The notes under the pieces: generated by a model
What the model was told of the DNA's origin: nothing
Database searches by the model: none
What the model saw: the letters and a program-made list of their open reading frames with translations, nothing else
NCBI GenBank assembly: GCA_035307385.1
Contig: DATGID010000072.1
Span: forward strand, 124,001-188,000
Length of the DNA stretch: 64,000 bases
Direction of reading: 5' to 3'
Origin: DATBHW01 sp035307385
Lineage (GTDB): Bacteria; Chloroflexota; Ktedonobacteria; Ktedonobacterales; DATBGS01
Translations under genes and position numbers: made by a program
Part shown: positions 18,514 through 27,230 of the stretch, piece by piece
Layout of the letters: every line of letters begins with the position of its first letter
Numbering within the stretch: position 1 is the first letter of the stretch

Positions 18514-19390
18514 CGCGGAGCACTCCCGAAGATTTCTCAGATCGCCTGCTGCCGAGAAGAATCGCCTGGGTCATCTCATCAAGGGTCACTGCCGCATCGT
18601 CGAGGGGAAAACCCTGCTTGCGCAGCAGCGCGCCCACCTGGCCGAGCGCGGGCACATCCAGCCCCCATTCGGCCAGCGCATGCCCCTGCTGGAAAAGGTC
18701 GCGCGGGCTGCCATCCAGCGCCAAACGCCCCTGGTGCAGCACCAGCGCGCGCTCTGCCAGCAGCGCGACCTCACTCATATCATGCGACACCAGCAGGATG
18801 GTCGTCTGACGTTCGGCGCGCAGTTGTCCCAAAAACCGATAGAGTTCAGCGCGACCAGCGCCGTCCAGCCCCGCCGTTGGTTCGTCCAGCACCAGGATAG
18901 CTGGCTCCATCGCCAGCACCCCCGCCAGCGCGACGCGGCGCATCTGCCCGCCGCTCAGCGAAAAGGGGTCGCGTTGCCCAAACTCCTCCTGAGGCAAACC
19001 GACGATGCGTAGCGCCTCGCCTACCATGCGCGCCACTTTTGCCTCGCCGATGTCCATCTGGCGCGGCCCAAAAGCCACCTCGTCAAATACCGTGGGGGCA
19101 AAAAGCTGCTTTTCCGGCGACTGAAAGACCAGTCCCACCATCCGCCGCAGCTTTGCCAGATCAGCGCCCTTTGCCCCCACATCGATGTCGTTTACCACCA
19201 CGCGCCCGCTCGTGGGCCGCAGCAAGCCATTGAAGTGCTGCACCAGCGTTGATTTTCCCGAGCCGGTCACGCCAATAATGGCGACACAGCTTCCATCCTC
19301 GACAGTGAAGGAGAGATGGTCCAGGGCCGTCTTCACCAGCGGCGTCCCGACCAAATAGCGAAAGGTAAGCGCTTCAACGTGAATGGGCAC
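18503..19390 (-). CDS. ECF transporter ATP-binding protein
   Basis: 296 aa from a GTG at 19390, preceded by GAGGAAGAGAAGG; the frame is open 33 codons upstream, but the protein family starts at VPIHVEALTFRY. Walker A GVTGSGKSTL, signature LSGGQMRRVALAGVLA and Walker B ILVLDEPTAGLD are intact, with the switch His in LLVSHDMSEVALLA. Usually two ATPases (EcfA1/A2) act together; only one is encoded here, so it may homodimerise as in CbiO-type systems or pair with a remote copy. Confidence 0.88.
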   Translation of the reverse strand: MPIHVEALTFRYLVGTPLVKTALDHLSFTVEDGSCVAIIGVTGSGKSTLVQHFNGLLRPTSGRVVVNDIDVGAKGADLAKLRRMVGLVFQSPEKQLFAPTVFDEVAFGPRQMDIGEAKVARMVGEALRIVGLPQEEFGQRDPFSLSGGQMRRVALAGVLAMEPAILVLDEPTAGLDGAGRAELYRFLGQLRAERQTTILLVSHDMSEVALLAERALVLHQGRLALDGSPRDLFQQGHALAEWGLDVPALGQVGALLRKQGFPLDDAAVTLDEMTQAILLGSRRSEKSSGVLRDAE

Positions 19391-19607
19391 AGCCTTCTCT
19401 TCCTCGATCCCGGCACAGACGACGCAAGCAAACACGATCAAACAGCAGGGCGCAGCCGCCTTCTGTTGCCGTCCAGCACGTGATAGCATATGTGATGCCC
19501 GTCGACCTTCGCAAGAAAGAACGGGCGAAAGCGCGCATCCCGTTTATCCTCTGCATAGTTGCGACAAAGCTGCGACAATTGGATGAAACCGTTCTACCGC
19601 AACGCTC

Positions 19608-19625
19608 GTCTCTCTTATGAGAGAC
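19608..19625. repeat. Small palindrome in the 366-bp gap upstream of ecfA
   Basis: GTCTCTC, four-base loop, GAGAGAC: a perfect 7-bp inverted repeat between the divergent ecfA and the 19756 gene. It could be an operator. I see no riboswitch consensus and no convincing gene in 19391-19755. Confidence 0.35.
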
Positions 19626-19755
19626 AGACTATCTCATATGGACTACAGCATAGCGTATACACACCCGCTCAGCCACGCCTCAAGGGCTTGACAAACCCCC
19701 TATGCTGGCAACAAGGCACTTTCACGTAGATCAAGGATAAGGAGATCGACCCTGT

Positions 19756-20676
19756 ATGGCTTCCCAGATACCTTCGATACCTGAGACGGACGGTGACGAA
19801 GATATTTCCAAGGCGCCCATTATGCTCACTCGCTCCTGGTGGCGTCAGGCCGCCATGTATGTCGGGGCAGGCATTCGCATCTGCCGGAAAGACATCCCCG
19901 GGCTGGTAACGCTCGTGGGCCTTTTTATGCTTCCACCACTTGCCGCCGTGGTGGTGGGGAGCCAGCCGGGCGACCTGGCTCATTGGATTGCCGAAGCCCT
20001 GCCCTGGATTACCATCGTCATGGGCAACATGTCCGCCGTGCTGGCGATCGAAGCTATCGACGCGGGCAAGCCTGTCATCCCTTCAGAGATTCTTCCAGCA
20101 GCCGTGCGCTGGCTCCCGCGCTATCTCTGGGCCAACGGCATCACGACCGCCCTTTTCTGGGTTCCCGTGACGCTCGCGGAATGGGGGCTTGGCAAGTTGA
20201 CCGATTCCTGGGGCTGGCCTGCATTTACGGTTATTCTGATCTTGGGCATCCCTATGCTCTTCTTGCACGTGCGACTCGTCTTTGCCACTTATGCTGCCAT
20301 CGTCGATGACCAGCCGGGCGTGCGTTCCGTGCGCATCAGCATGGGCATTGCCCAGGGCCGCTGGCTCATGGTCGTCGCCGCCTTTGTCGGCTCGGTGCTG
20401 GTCGAAGGCCCCATCATCGGCCCCATCTATTTGCTCATTCAGGGCTTCTCAAACCCCTATGTCGCGGGCGGTTTCACCTGGATGCTCATTATGATGATGC
20501 GCCCGATCTTTATTGCCACATTGCATGAAATCTATGAAGACTACCGCCCAGCAGCCGAGATCGCCCAGAGCCGCAGCGTCGCCAATCTGACCCGCTTCCA
20601 GCGCTTGCGTCGCGAAGTCAGCATTCGCTCCGGCATCATCGCGCTCCCTAAGCAAGCTGCCGAGGAAGCCTCGTGA
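19756..20676 (+). CDS. Conserved polytopic membrane protein of unknown function
   Basis: 306 aa; about six hydrophobic segments between residues 55 and 255, with a hydrophilic acidic N-terminus and a basic C-terminus. The element GVRSVRISMGIAQGRWLMVV resembles repeats in the membrane domain of glycerophosphodiesterase-associated or DUF975-like proteins. The hydrolase gene that follows starts inside its stop codon (GTGA), so the two are probably translated together; this hints at a membrane-lipid-related role but no more than that. Confidence 0.7.
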   Translation: MASQIPSIPETDGDEDISKAPIMLTRSWWRQAAMYVGAGIRICRKDIPGLVTLVGLFMLPPLAAVVVGSQPGDLAHWIAEALPWITIVMGNMSAVLAIEAIDAGKPVIPSEILPAAVRWLPRYLWANGITTALFWVPVTLAEWGLGKLTDSWGWPAFTVILILGIPMLFLHVRLVFATYAAIVDDQPGVRSVRISMGIAQGRWLMVVAAFVGSVLVEGPIIGPIYLLIQGFSNPYVAGGFTWMLIMMMRPIFIATLHEIYEDYRPAAEIAQSRSVANLTRFQRLRREVSIRSGIIALPKQAAEEAS

Positions 20677-21599
20677 TCGAAGAAAGCCAGAGCAGAGGCG
20701 CGGCCACAGGCACGAAACTTCTGACGGAGACCGAAACGATGCTGCGCCTCCCCAACGGACCAAGCATCTTTGCTCGCGCCTGGTCGCCGCCATCCCCGCA
20801 GCGTGTAGTCGTCTGCATTCAGGGATTGGGTGGGCACGGCGGCTATTACCGGCTATTGGCAGAGGCGCTCGCCGCCAATGGCACCGCGCTGGCAGCCCCC
20901 GACCTGCGCGGGCACGGGCGTTCTGAGGGCGCGCGCGGCACCATTGATCGCTTTGACCGCTATCTGGAAGATGTGGACGCTGCCCTGCGCTGGGTACAAA
21001 CGTCCTGGCCGGGCAAGCCGATCATCCTGCTGGGCGAGAGCATGGGCGCATCCATCGCTATCCAATACATCGCTACCAGCCAACGCCGCGCTCAGCCCGT
21101 TCCGCTGGCCGGGCTGGCGCTGATTTCGCCGGTCTTGCGCCCAACCATCCAACCATCCTTTGGTGAAGCCACTCGTTATCTGCGCTACTTGCTCACTGCG
21201 CCTTCACGTCCGGCTATGCTCACGACTGGACGCGAAGAGCTAGGCTGCCGCGACAATGCCTTCAATGACCAACTGCGCGCTGACCCGCTGTTTGTCCGCA
21301 AGGTCAGCGTGCGCTTCCTCAACAACCTGAGCATCTGGCTTTGGCAAACCAGGCGCAAAGCCGCGCAGGTGAATCTGCGACTGCTGGTGCTGCGTGGGGA
21401 ACGCGATTACATTGCCCATCATGCCGCGACAGCCGCGTTTGTTCGTCGGGTGGCAACCAGAGATCAGCGCGTCATCACCCTGCCCGAAGCCTATCACTGC
21501 CTGCTCTATGACCCGGCAACGCCACAGGTGGTCGAGATACTCACTTCCTGGCTCGCCGCCTATCCAGCCGCGCCGGAACCTGCGCCGCTGGATCAGTGA
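20673..21599 (+). CDS. Alpha/beta hydrolase, monoacylglycerol-lipase-like (serine aminopeptidase S33 type)
   Basis: 308 aa from a GTG that overlaps the previous stop codon. VVCIQGLGGHGGYYRLLAEA (oxyanion region), PDLRGHGRSEGARG, the nucleophile elbow GESMGAS near residue 128, the acid region LRGERDYIAHH and the His region YHCLLYD complete a Ser-Asp-His triad. The GHGRSEG element and the lid length fit monoglyceride lipases or lysophospholipases. Translational coupling to the membrane protein suggests a related substrate. Confidence 0.85.
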   Translation: MIEESQSRGAATGTKLLTETETMLRLPNGPSIFARAWSPPSPQRVVVCIQGLGGHGGYYRLLAEALAANGTALAAPDLRGHGRSEGARGTIDRFDRYLEDVDAALRWVQTSWPGKPIILLGESMGASIAIQYIATSQRRAQPVPLAGLALISPVLRPTIQPSFGEATRYLRYLLTAPSRPAMLTTGREELGCRDNAFNDQLRADPLFVRKVSVRFLNNLSIWLWQTRRKAAQVNLRLLVLRGERDYIAHHAATAAFVRRVATRDQRVITLPEAYHCLLYDPATPQVVEILTSWLAAYPAAPEPAPLDQ

Positions 21600-21609
21600 A
21601 CACCTCTTT

Positions 21610-21635
21610 AGAAGAAGGATTCAGAAGAAGGATTC
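21610..21635 (+). repeat. 13-bp tandem duplication carrying the ribosome site
   Basis: AGAAGAAGGATTC occurs twice without spacing just before the epimerase start. Each copy contains an AGAAGG-type ribosome-binding sequence; the second one is at the working distance from ATG 21639. Confidence 0.8.
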
Positions 21636-21638
21636 GTG

Positions 21639-22685
21639 ATGGAAGCACAACACGTGCTTGTTACCGGCGGCGCGGGATTTCTCGGCGTCAATCTCCTGCG
21701 TCACCTGGCTGGCAAAGGCTACGCGCTCGCGTCCCTTGATCTGGCCGAGTGTACCGCCCCAGACCTGATAGAACAGGTGACATTCCACCGGGGAGATATT
21801 CGCGATCCTGACGCCGTTCAGCAAGCCTTGCAAGGCATCGATCTGGTGGTTCATACGGCAGCAGCCCTTCCCCGCTATGCCACTGCCGACATTTACACCA
21901 CCGAAGTGGACGGGACGCGCACCCTTTTGCAGGAAGCGCAGCGCCAGCAAGTGCAGCGTTTCATTCACATCTCCTCAACGGCAGTCTATGGCGTCCCTGA
22001 CCATCATCCCCTGCTCGAAACCGATGCCCTCTCTGGCGTGGGACCATACGGAAAGGCCAAGATTCAAGCGGAGCAGGTGTGCCTGGAGTTTCGGGCGCAA
22101 GGCATGATCTTGCCAATCCTACGCCCCAAAACGTTCGTTGGGCCAGAACGGTTGGGTGTGTTCGCGCTACTCTATCAATGGGCGGTAGAAGGACGGAACT
22201 TTCCCATCCTGGGCAGCGGGCGGAATCGTTATCAACTGCTCGATGTCGAAGACCTCTGCATAGCGATTTTGCTCTGCCTGACACAGCCGGTCCAGGCCGT
22301 CAACGAGACCTTTAACATCGGCGCGAAAGTCTTCAAAACCGTCCGCGAAGAGTATCAAAGCGTGCTCGACTGCGCAGGCTTCGGGAAAAAGGTCGTCTCT
22401 ATCCCAGCCAGGCCAGCCATTTTGGGATTGCAGCTTTTAGATCGGCTGCACCTTTCCCCGCTCTATCCCTGGATTTACGAGACGGCAGCCAGGGACTCGT
22501 TTGCTTCCATCGAACGGGCAGAACACGCCCTCGGCTACGCGCCAACATACTCGAATGAGCAGGCGCTGCTGCGCAACTTCGAGTGGTATCGAAGCCAGCG
22601 CGAGCCTTCCGCCATGCAGGCAGGGATTACCCATCGAGTTCCCTGGAAACAAGGGGTGCTTGGGCTGCTGAAAGCCTTTTTCTAG
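21639..22685 (+). CDS. NAD-dependent epimerase/dehydratase family protein
   Basis: 348 aa. Extended short-chain dehydrogenase: HVLVTGGAGFLGVNLLRHLA is the Rossmann glycine motif, HISSTAVYG supplies the Ser/Thr, and GVGPYGKAKIQAE has the YxxxK catalytic pair. Likely acts on a nucleotide-sugar or on a sterol/isoprenoid-type substrate (the C-terminus resembles 3-beta-HSD-like members). The start at ATG 21639 is favoured over GTG 21636 because of spacing to AAGGA. Confidence 0.85.
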   Translation: MEAQHVLVTGGAGFLGVNLLRHLAGKGYALASLDLAECTAPDLIEQVTFHRGDIRDPDAVQQALQGIDLVVHTAAALPRYATADIYTTEVDGTRTLLQEAQRQQVQRFIHISSTAVYGVPDHHPLLETDALSGVGPYGKAKIQAEQVCLEFRAQGMILPILRPKTFVGPERLGVFALLYQWAVEGRNFPILGSGRNRYQLLDVEDLCIAILLCLTQPVQAVNETFNIGAKVFKTVREEYQSVLDCAGFGKKVVSIPARPAILGLQLLDRLHLSPLYPWIYETAARDSFASIERAEHALGYAPTYSNEQALLRNFEWYRSQREPSAMQAGITHRVPWKQGVLGLLKAFF

Positions 22686-22712
22686 GCGGAGGGTGCCGAA
22701 CCTGCACACACA

Positions 22713-24263
22713 TTAGCTGCTGCGTGCAGGCGGCTCATAGGCCCTGGCTTCCTCATTGACTGGCGACTGGTTGGAGTGCTGCCCCACTGGCTGGTGCTGC
22801 TTGCGCGACCCGCCACCATCAGGGTCGCGGCGGCCTCGCGCCAGCATCCGCAGCAGCGTTACCAGCGCCGCCGCCAGGTTGAGCGCCACCAGCATATCGA
22901 TCACGGCGATGATGCCTAGCAGGTCGGTCAGCGCGCCCATAAACAACATCACTGGAATCGCTCCGCCGTTGAAGAGCACCTGATACAGCGCCAGCACGCG
23001 CCCACGCATCTCGTCAGGCGAGCGCTCTTGCATGCGCGTTTGCGCCGGAACCACGATCAAGTCTAAGCAGAGACCTGCCAGCGCCGTCAGCCCGGCCACC
23101 GCCAGCAAAAAGGGCGGGTCGGTCCACCAGCCAGAAGGGTCGGAGAACCGCGCCACATTCTGGGCAATGGGCAACAAACCAATCCCCAGCGCCGTGCCGA
23201 GCATGCCCGCAATAATGGTGCGCGTCGACCCCAGACGCTCCACGATAGCCGGAACCAGCAGCGAACCGGCTACCAGGCCAATTCCAGCAGGCGCAAAAAT
23301 CAGCGCGGTATCGCTGGTTGGCAGATTCAACAAACGCTGCACAAAGGTGGTTGCCAATTCAGCAATCGTCAGCATAATCAAGCCGCCAAAGCAGGCTTGC
23401 CAGAGGCCATCAAACAAAATGCCATCCTGGCGCACCAACTGCCAGCCATCGCGCAAGTCTTCACGCAGCCGCTTCCAAATGCTGATGGGCAAATCAACTG
23501 CCGCAAGCTCCGGCTCCAGCGGCAGCGGGGTATCCAGCGGCAGCGGCAACGGATGCAAAGCTCCTTGCTCAGCTTCGGCCTTGAGCGCCTCCCTTGCACC
23601 TTGCGCATCCCTTTGGCGCTCGCGCGGCAAGCTGGCAGTCAGGGCAGCCGCAATCAGATACAACCCGGTGAGGATAATGAACAGAGTTTCAACCGGCCTC
23701 AACGTGATGTAGTGGGTATGTGTCCCCAGCGTCAGCGTCGGCAACAGGTCAAGCGCCAGCGGACCAAGGATCAACAATCCCACTGCCTGGCTGGCATTCA
23801 GCGTCAGGTTATAGAGCGACAAGGCGGGCAGCAGTTCGGCCTCGCCAACCAATCGAGGAATAATAGCGCCCTCTGCCGGGCTAAAAAAGAGACCAACCAG
23901 CGAGAACAAAAACGCCAGTCCATAAATGAACAGATACTGATGCGGATTGAACAGCAGCGCCACCACAAACAGTGCCGTTGACAGCGCGCGCACGACATTG
24001 CTGATCCAGAGGATGCGGCGACGATCAAGCCGGTCTACTAGCGCCCCGGCAGGCGCACCAAAGAGCACCAGCGGCAGGCTCAGCGCAATAATCACCAGGC
24101 CCACCAGTGTCGCCGAATGTGTTTCATCGGTAATGAGCACAATCATGGCATAACTGGCGGTGAACTGGACACTCAGGTAAATAATCTGAGCCAGCCAGAG
24201 GCGCAGGAGAGCAGGATGCCGAAGTACCCGCAGCACTTCCAACCCCTTGAGTGGTTTACCCAA
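22713..24263 (-). CDS. MFS transporter, DHA3/MFS_3-type exporter (second copy)
   Basis: 516 aa. ALLRLWLAQIIYLSVQFTAS and GAPAGALVDRLDRRRILWIS parallel the transporter at 4889-6340, so the two are paralogous. The central cytoplasmic loop (about 205-260) is longer and Pro/Leu/Glu-rich, and the C-terminal 40 residues are hydrophilic. The substrate is unknown. It converges with the epimerase gene, with 27 bases between their ends. Confidence 0.85.
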   Translation of the reverse strand: MGKPLKGLEVLRVLRHPALLRLWLAQIIYLSVQFTASYAMIVLITDETHSATLVGLVIIALSLPLVLFGAPAGALVDRLDRRRILWISNVVRALSTALFVVALLFNPHQYLFIYGLAFLFSLVGLFFSPAEGAIIPRLVGEAELLPALSLYNLTLNASQAVGLLILGPLALDLLPTLTLGTHTHYITLRPVETLFIILTGLYLIAAALTASLPRERQRDAQGAREALKAEAEQGALHPLPLPLDTPLPLEPELAAVDLPISIWKRLREDLRDGWQLVRQDGILFDGLWQACFGGLIMLTIAELATTFVQRLLNLPTSDTALIFAPAGIGLVAGSLLVPAIVERLGSTRTIIAGMLGTALGIGLLPIAQNVARFSDPSGWWTDPPFLLAVAGLTALAGLCLDLIVVPAQTRMQERSPDEMRGRVLALYQVLFNGGAIPVMLFMGALTDLLGIIAVIDMLVALNLAAALVTLLRMLARGRRDPDGGGSRKQHQPVGQHSNQSPVNEEARAYEPPARSS

Positions 24264-24773
24264 GTGCTCCCTCCCTCATGACCAGCCCAAGCAACGTCTC
24301 GCCCTCCAGGGGCGCCTTCGCCGCCAGAGCTAGCGCTCGATGTATCAGTATTTCAGCCATCCTGGCAGCACCTTACCTTATCCGATTTTTTTATTTCTCA
24401 TTATATATTGCTTCCTTGCATCAAGGCCCATGCCTCTAAAAAGTCTTTGCTCTAGTAGCGTATCATATCACGCTGCTCACGTCCATCCAAGCAGCGCTTC
24501 CCCCTACTTTTGCGCTACACAGATGCTCTCCTTCCGCATGCCAGGCTGATTGTCGCCAACACCACGAAATTTCTGGAGCAGGAAATATGCGCTCGTCCGG
24601 ATGCAAACATCAGGAACAGAACTGCGAAAACGCATCTGGTGAAGGAATAGCAGGTTTTCTGCCAACAGGAAGAGGAGTAGGCCTGGGGCAAATGGAAAAA
24701 GAGGATTTCGGGTAAATTGCTATATACGGGTGTTGGCGGGAGACAGTGGTATTCCTTGAAAGCAGGAGAGAAC
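24264..24773. other. Intergenic region without recognisable gene
   Basis: 510 bases between the MFS start and tRNA-Thr. It is more AT-rich than its surroundings, consistent with promoter DNA for the exporter. I see no ORF with a ribosome site and no strong hairpin. Confidence 0.5.
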
Positions 24774-24848
24774 TGGAGCCGGCGAAGGGATTTGAACCCT
24801 TGGCCTACGGTTTACGAAACCGTTGCTCTACCGCTGAGCTACGCCGGC
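24774..24848 (-). tRNA. tRNA-Thr (anticodon CGT)
   Basis: Acceptor arm GCCGGCG/CGCCGGC, D arm with AGCTCAGCGGTAGAGC, anticodon stem ACGGT/ACCGT with loop TTCGTAA, T arm with GGGTTCAAATCCC. CCA is encoded. Reads ACG codons. Confidence 0.95.
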
Positions 24849-24970
24849 CTGCTCACTAGATGGTGTACTTGATGGCCCACCTATCATAACGCAAAACCAG
24901 GCTTCTTGTCAAGGATGTCGTTAAAGACCACCCTGAGCCACGCGCCTGCTTTCATGCCCCGCCAGAGCTA

Positions 24971-25000
24971 TTGACAAAGAGCGCACCGACACTATATACT
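24971..25000 (+). promoter_or_regulatory. Promoter of the tRNA-Leu/tRNA-Gly unit
   Basis: TTGACA, 18 bases, TATACT, about 40 bases before the tRNA-Leu. An overlapping TATATA gives an alternative 16-base spacing. Confidence 0.7.
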
Positions 25001-25039
25001 GTATATTGCGTCTGGCGGGATGCCAGAACGGTGCAAAAA

Positions 25040-25123
25040 GCCCCCGTGGCGGAATGGTATACGCGGCAGGTTGAGGGCCTGTGCCCTTTGGGCGTGCTGG
25101 TTCGAGTCCAGTCGGGGGCACCA
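25040..25123 (+). tRNA. tRNA-Leu (anticodon GAG)
   Basis: 84 nt with the long variable arm of leucine tRNAs (TGCCCTTTGGGCG region). Acceptor GCCCCCG/CGGGGGC, anticodon loop TTGAGGG, T loop GGTTCGAGTCC, encoded CCA. Reads CUC/CUU. Confidence 0.95.
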
Positions 25124-25174
25124 TGATTGACTTTTCACCACCTTTCAAGTATACTTGTTGGTGCTGATACTTAC

Positions 25175-25249
25175 GCGGGCTTGGTGTAGTGGTAACATGC
25201 GACCTTCCCAAGGTTGAGACCGTGGGTTCGAATCCCATAGCCCGCTCCA
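25175..25249 (+). tRNA. tRNA-Gly (anticodon CCC)
   Basis: Acceptor GCGGGCT/AGCCCGC, anticodon stem CGACC/GGTTG around loop TTCCCAA, T arm GTGGGTTCGAATCCCAT, encoded CCA. Reads GGG codons. 51 bases after tRNA-Leu, so probably cotranscribed. Confidence 0.95.
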
Positions 25250-25270
25250 ACATCTTCCATCCCTCGCTCA

Positions 25271-25298
25271 CGCCTGGCGCTGGTCCAGGCGCTTTTTT
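25271..25298 (+). terminator. Intrinsic terminator after tRNA-Gly
   Basis: CGCCTGG, 7-base loop, CCAGGCG, then C and six T. Ends the tRNA-Leu/Gly transcript. Confidence 0.85.
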
Positions 25299-25328
25299 AT
25301 GGCTGCACGTTGGCAGAATGCTCAGCAG

Positions 25329-25512
25329 TTGACGCGCGCCATCTCCAGGTGATACACTATTTCTAATAACTTTCAGCCATTGTAGGCCCGCTGCTTGAGT
25401 TTGCAAAGGCATCCCTGGTGATTTCATACGCTGCGCACCCACACATCCGATTGCTCGATACCTCGCGCCCAGGCACGGCAGTTTGCCGCGCGCTGGGCAC
25501 TTTCGCTATTAT
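25329..25512 (+). promoter_or_regulatory. Candidate promoters and structured leader of guaB
   Basis: Two possible promoters with 18-base spacing: TTGACG/TACACT at 25329-25358 and TTGCCG/TATTAT at 25483-25512. A nested hairpin (GCCCAG, CGGCA, TGCCG, CTGGGC) lies at about 25466-25498. No purine-riboswitch core could be recognised. The rest of 25299-25632 shows no gene. Confidence 0.35.
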
Positions 25513-25632
25513 GAGGCATTCATCTGACCCAACGGGCAATCAACCGATAGCTGCGGTGGGACACACGCGCTGAAATCGGGAACTAGCTGCTGAAACCCTG
25601 GCAGGAAAGGATGGAAAGGAAAAGGCGCGATC

Positions 25633-27129
25633 ATGACCACGCTGCTCGATTGGGAGGAGAAATTTGGCACGCAGGGACTCACCTTTGATGATGTGCTGCT
25701 CATCCCCGCCGCATCTTCGGTGCTGCCCTCCGATGTCTCCACCCGCACCCGGCTGACCAACACCATCGAATTACGCATTCCCATCGTCTCGGCGGCCATG
25801 GATACCGTCACCGAGGCGCGGCTGGCTATCGCCCTGGCGCGCGAAGGTGGCATCGGCATTATCCATCGCAATCTCTCCCTGGAAGACCAGGCATCCGAAG
25901 TAGATAAAGTCAAACGCTCGGAATCAGGAATGATTACCGACCCCATCACGCTGGCTCCCGGCGACTCGCTGCGCAGCGCCCTGGCGGCCATGGCAAACTA
26001 CCATATCTCCGGCATCCCCATCACCGAGCAGGGCAAGCTGGTGGGCATCCTTACCAACCGCGACCTGCGCTTCGAGACCAATCTGGACCGCCCCATCGGC
26101 GAGGTCATGACGCGCGAGCATCTGATCACCGCTCCCGTTGGCACCACGTTGGAAGAAGCGGCAACCATTCTGCACCGCTTCAAAATTGAAAAGCTGCCAG
26201 TGGTTGATGACCATGGCTTGCTCAAAGGACTCATCACCGTCAAAGACATCCAAAAGAAGACGCAATATCCCAACGCAGCCAAGGACGAGCGCGGACGGCT
26301 GCGCGTGGGGGCAGCCGTTGGCGTTGGGCCAGATTGCGAAGAGCGCTGCGCCGCCTTGATTGCCGAAGATGTCGATGTGCTGGTGATCGATACCTCTCAC
26401 GGCCATTCAAAGATGGTGCTGGAAGCCGTTGCCCGCATCAAGCGCCGCTTTGGGCACCAGGCGCAGATTATCGCGGGCAACGTCGCCACCGCCAGCGGCA
26501 CCGAAGCCTTGATCGAGGCAGGCGTGGATGCCGTGAAGGTTGGCATTGGCGCAGGAGCCATCTGCACTACGCGTGTGGTCGCGGGCGTGGGCGTTCCGCA
26601 GATCAGCGCCGTGTACGACTGTGCGCAAGCTGCCGCTCGCTATCATATTCCGGTGATCGCCGATGGAGGCATCCAATATTCGGGGGACATTGCCAAGGCC
26701 ATTGCCGCCGGAGCCGATACCGTCATGCTCGGTGGGCTGCTGGCCGGAGTCGATGAAAGCCCCGGCGAACTCATCATCTCCCAGGGCGAGCGCTATAAAG
26801 ACTATCGCGGCATGGGGTCCATCGGCGCGATGAAGCGGCGCAGCTACAGCAAAGACCGCTACTTCCAGGAAGGCGTCAGCGACGAGTCCCGCCTGATCGC
26901 CGAAGGCATCGAAGGGCGCGTCCCCTACAAGGGTCCGCTTAGCTCGATGACCTACCAACTGGTGGGCGGCTTACGCCAGGCCATGGGCTATTGCGGCGCG
27001 GCCACCATCGCGGATATGCAAACCAACACGCGCTTCACGCGCATCACCAGCGCGGGACTGCGCGAGAGTCATCCTCACGATGTCTTCATCACCAAGGAAG
27101 CGCCCAACTACGCCATCAATCCACGTTGA
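25633..27129 (+). CDS. guaB: IMP dehydrogenase
   Basis: 498 aa, full length. Oxidises IMP to XMP with NAD, the committed step of GMP synthesis. TIM barrel interrupted by two CBS domains (about residues 95-210: ITDPITLAPGDSLRSALAAM and VMTREHLITAPVGTTLEEAA). The active-site Cys loop GAGAICTTRVVAGVGVP and the flap YRGMGSIGAMKRRSYSKDRY are present. Start ATG follows GGAAAGGAAAAGG. It stands alone between the tRNA unit and a convergent murA. Confidence 0.96.
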   Translation: MTTLLDWEEKFGTQGLTFDDVLLIPAASSVLPSDVSTRTRLTNTIELRIPIVSAAMDTVTEARLAIALAREGGIGIIHRNLSLEDQASEVDKVKRSESGMITDPITLAPGDSLRSALAAMANYHISGIPITEQGKLVGILTNRDLRFETNLDRPIGEVMTREHLITAPVGTTLEEAATILHRFKIEKLPVVDDHGLLKGLITVKDIQKKTQYPNAAKDERGRLRVGAAVGVGPDCEERCAALIAEDVDVLVIDTSHGHSKMVLEAVARIKRRFGHQAQIIAGNVATASGTEALIEAGVDAVKVGIGAGAICTTRVVAGVGVPQISAVYDCAQAAARYHIPVIADGGIQYSGDIAKAIAAGADTVMLGGLLAGVDESPGELIISQGERYKDYRGMGSIGAMKRRSYSKDRYFQEGVSDESRLIAEGIEGRVPYKGPLSSMTYQLVGGLRQAMGYCGAATIADMQTNTRFTRITSAGLRESHPHDVFITKEAPNYAINPR

Positions 27130-27168
27130 TACCTGACCCCGAGATCAGCAAGTCATACTAACAACACA

Positions 27169-27208
27169 GCGGCGCACTCGACAAAATCAACTTTGTCGAG
27201 TGCGCCGC
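27169..27208. terminator. Perfect 17-bp hairpin between convergent guaB and murA
   Basis: GCGGCGCACTCGACAAA, six-base loop, exact complement. No U-tract on the guaB strand. Probably terminates both genes. Confidence 0.8.
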
Positions 27209-27230
27209 CGTGCCGTATAAAACCAATCAG

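Noticed and set aside
25359..25632. Purine riboswitch upstream of guaB
   Set aside because: No conserved three-way-junction core could be matched; only a generic hairpin is visible.
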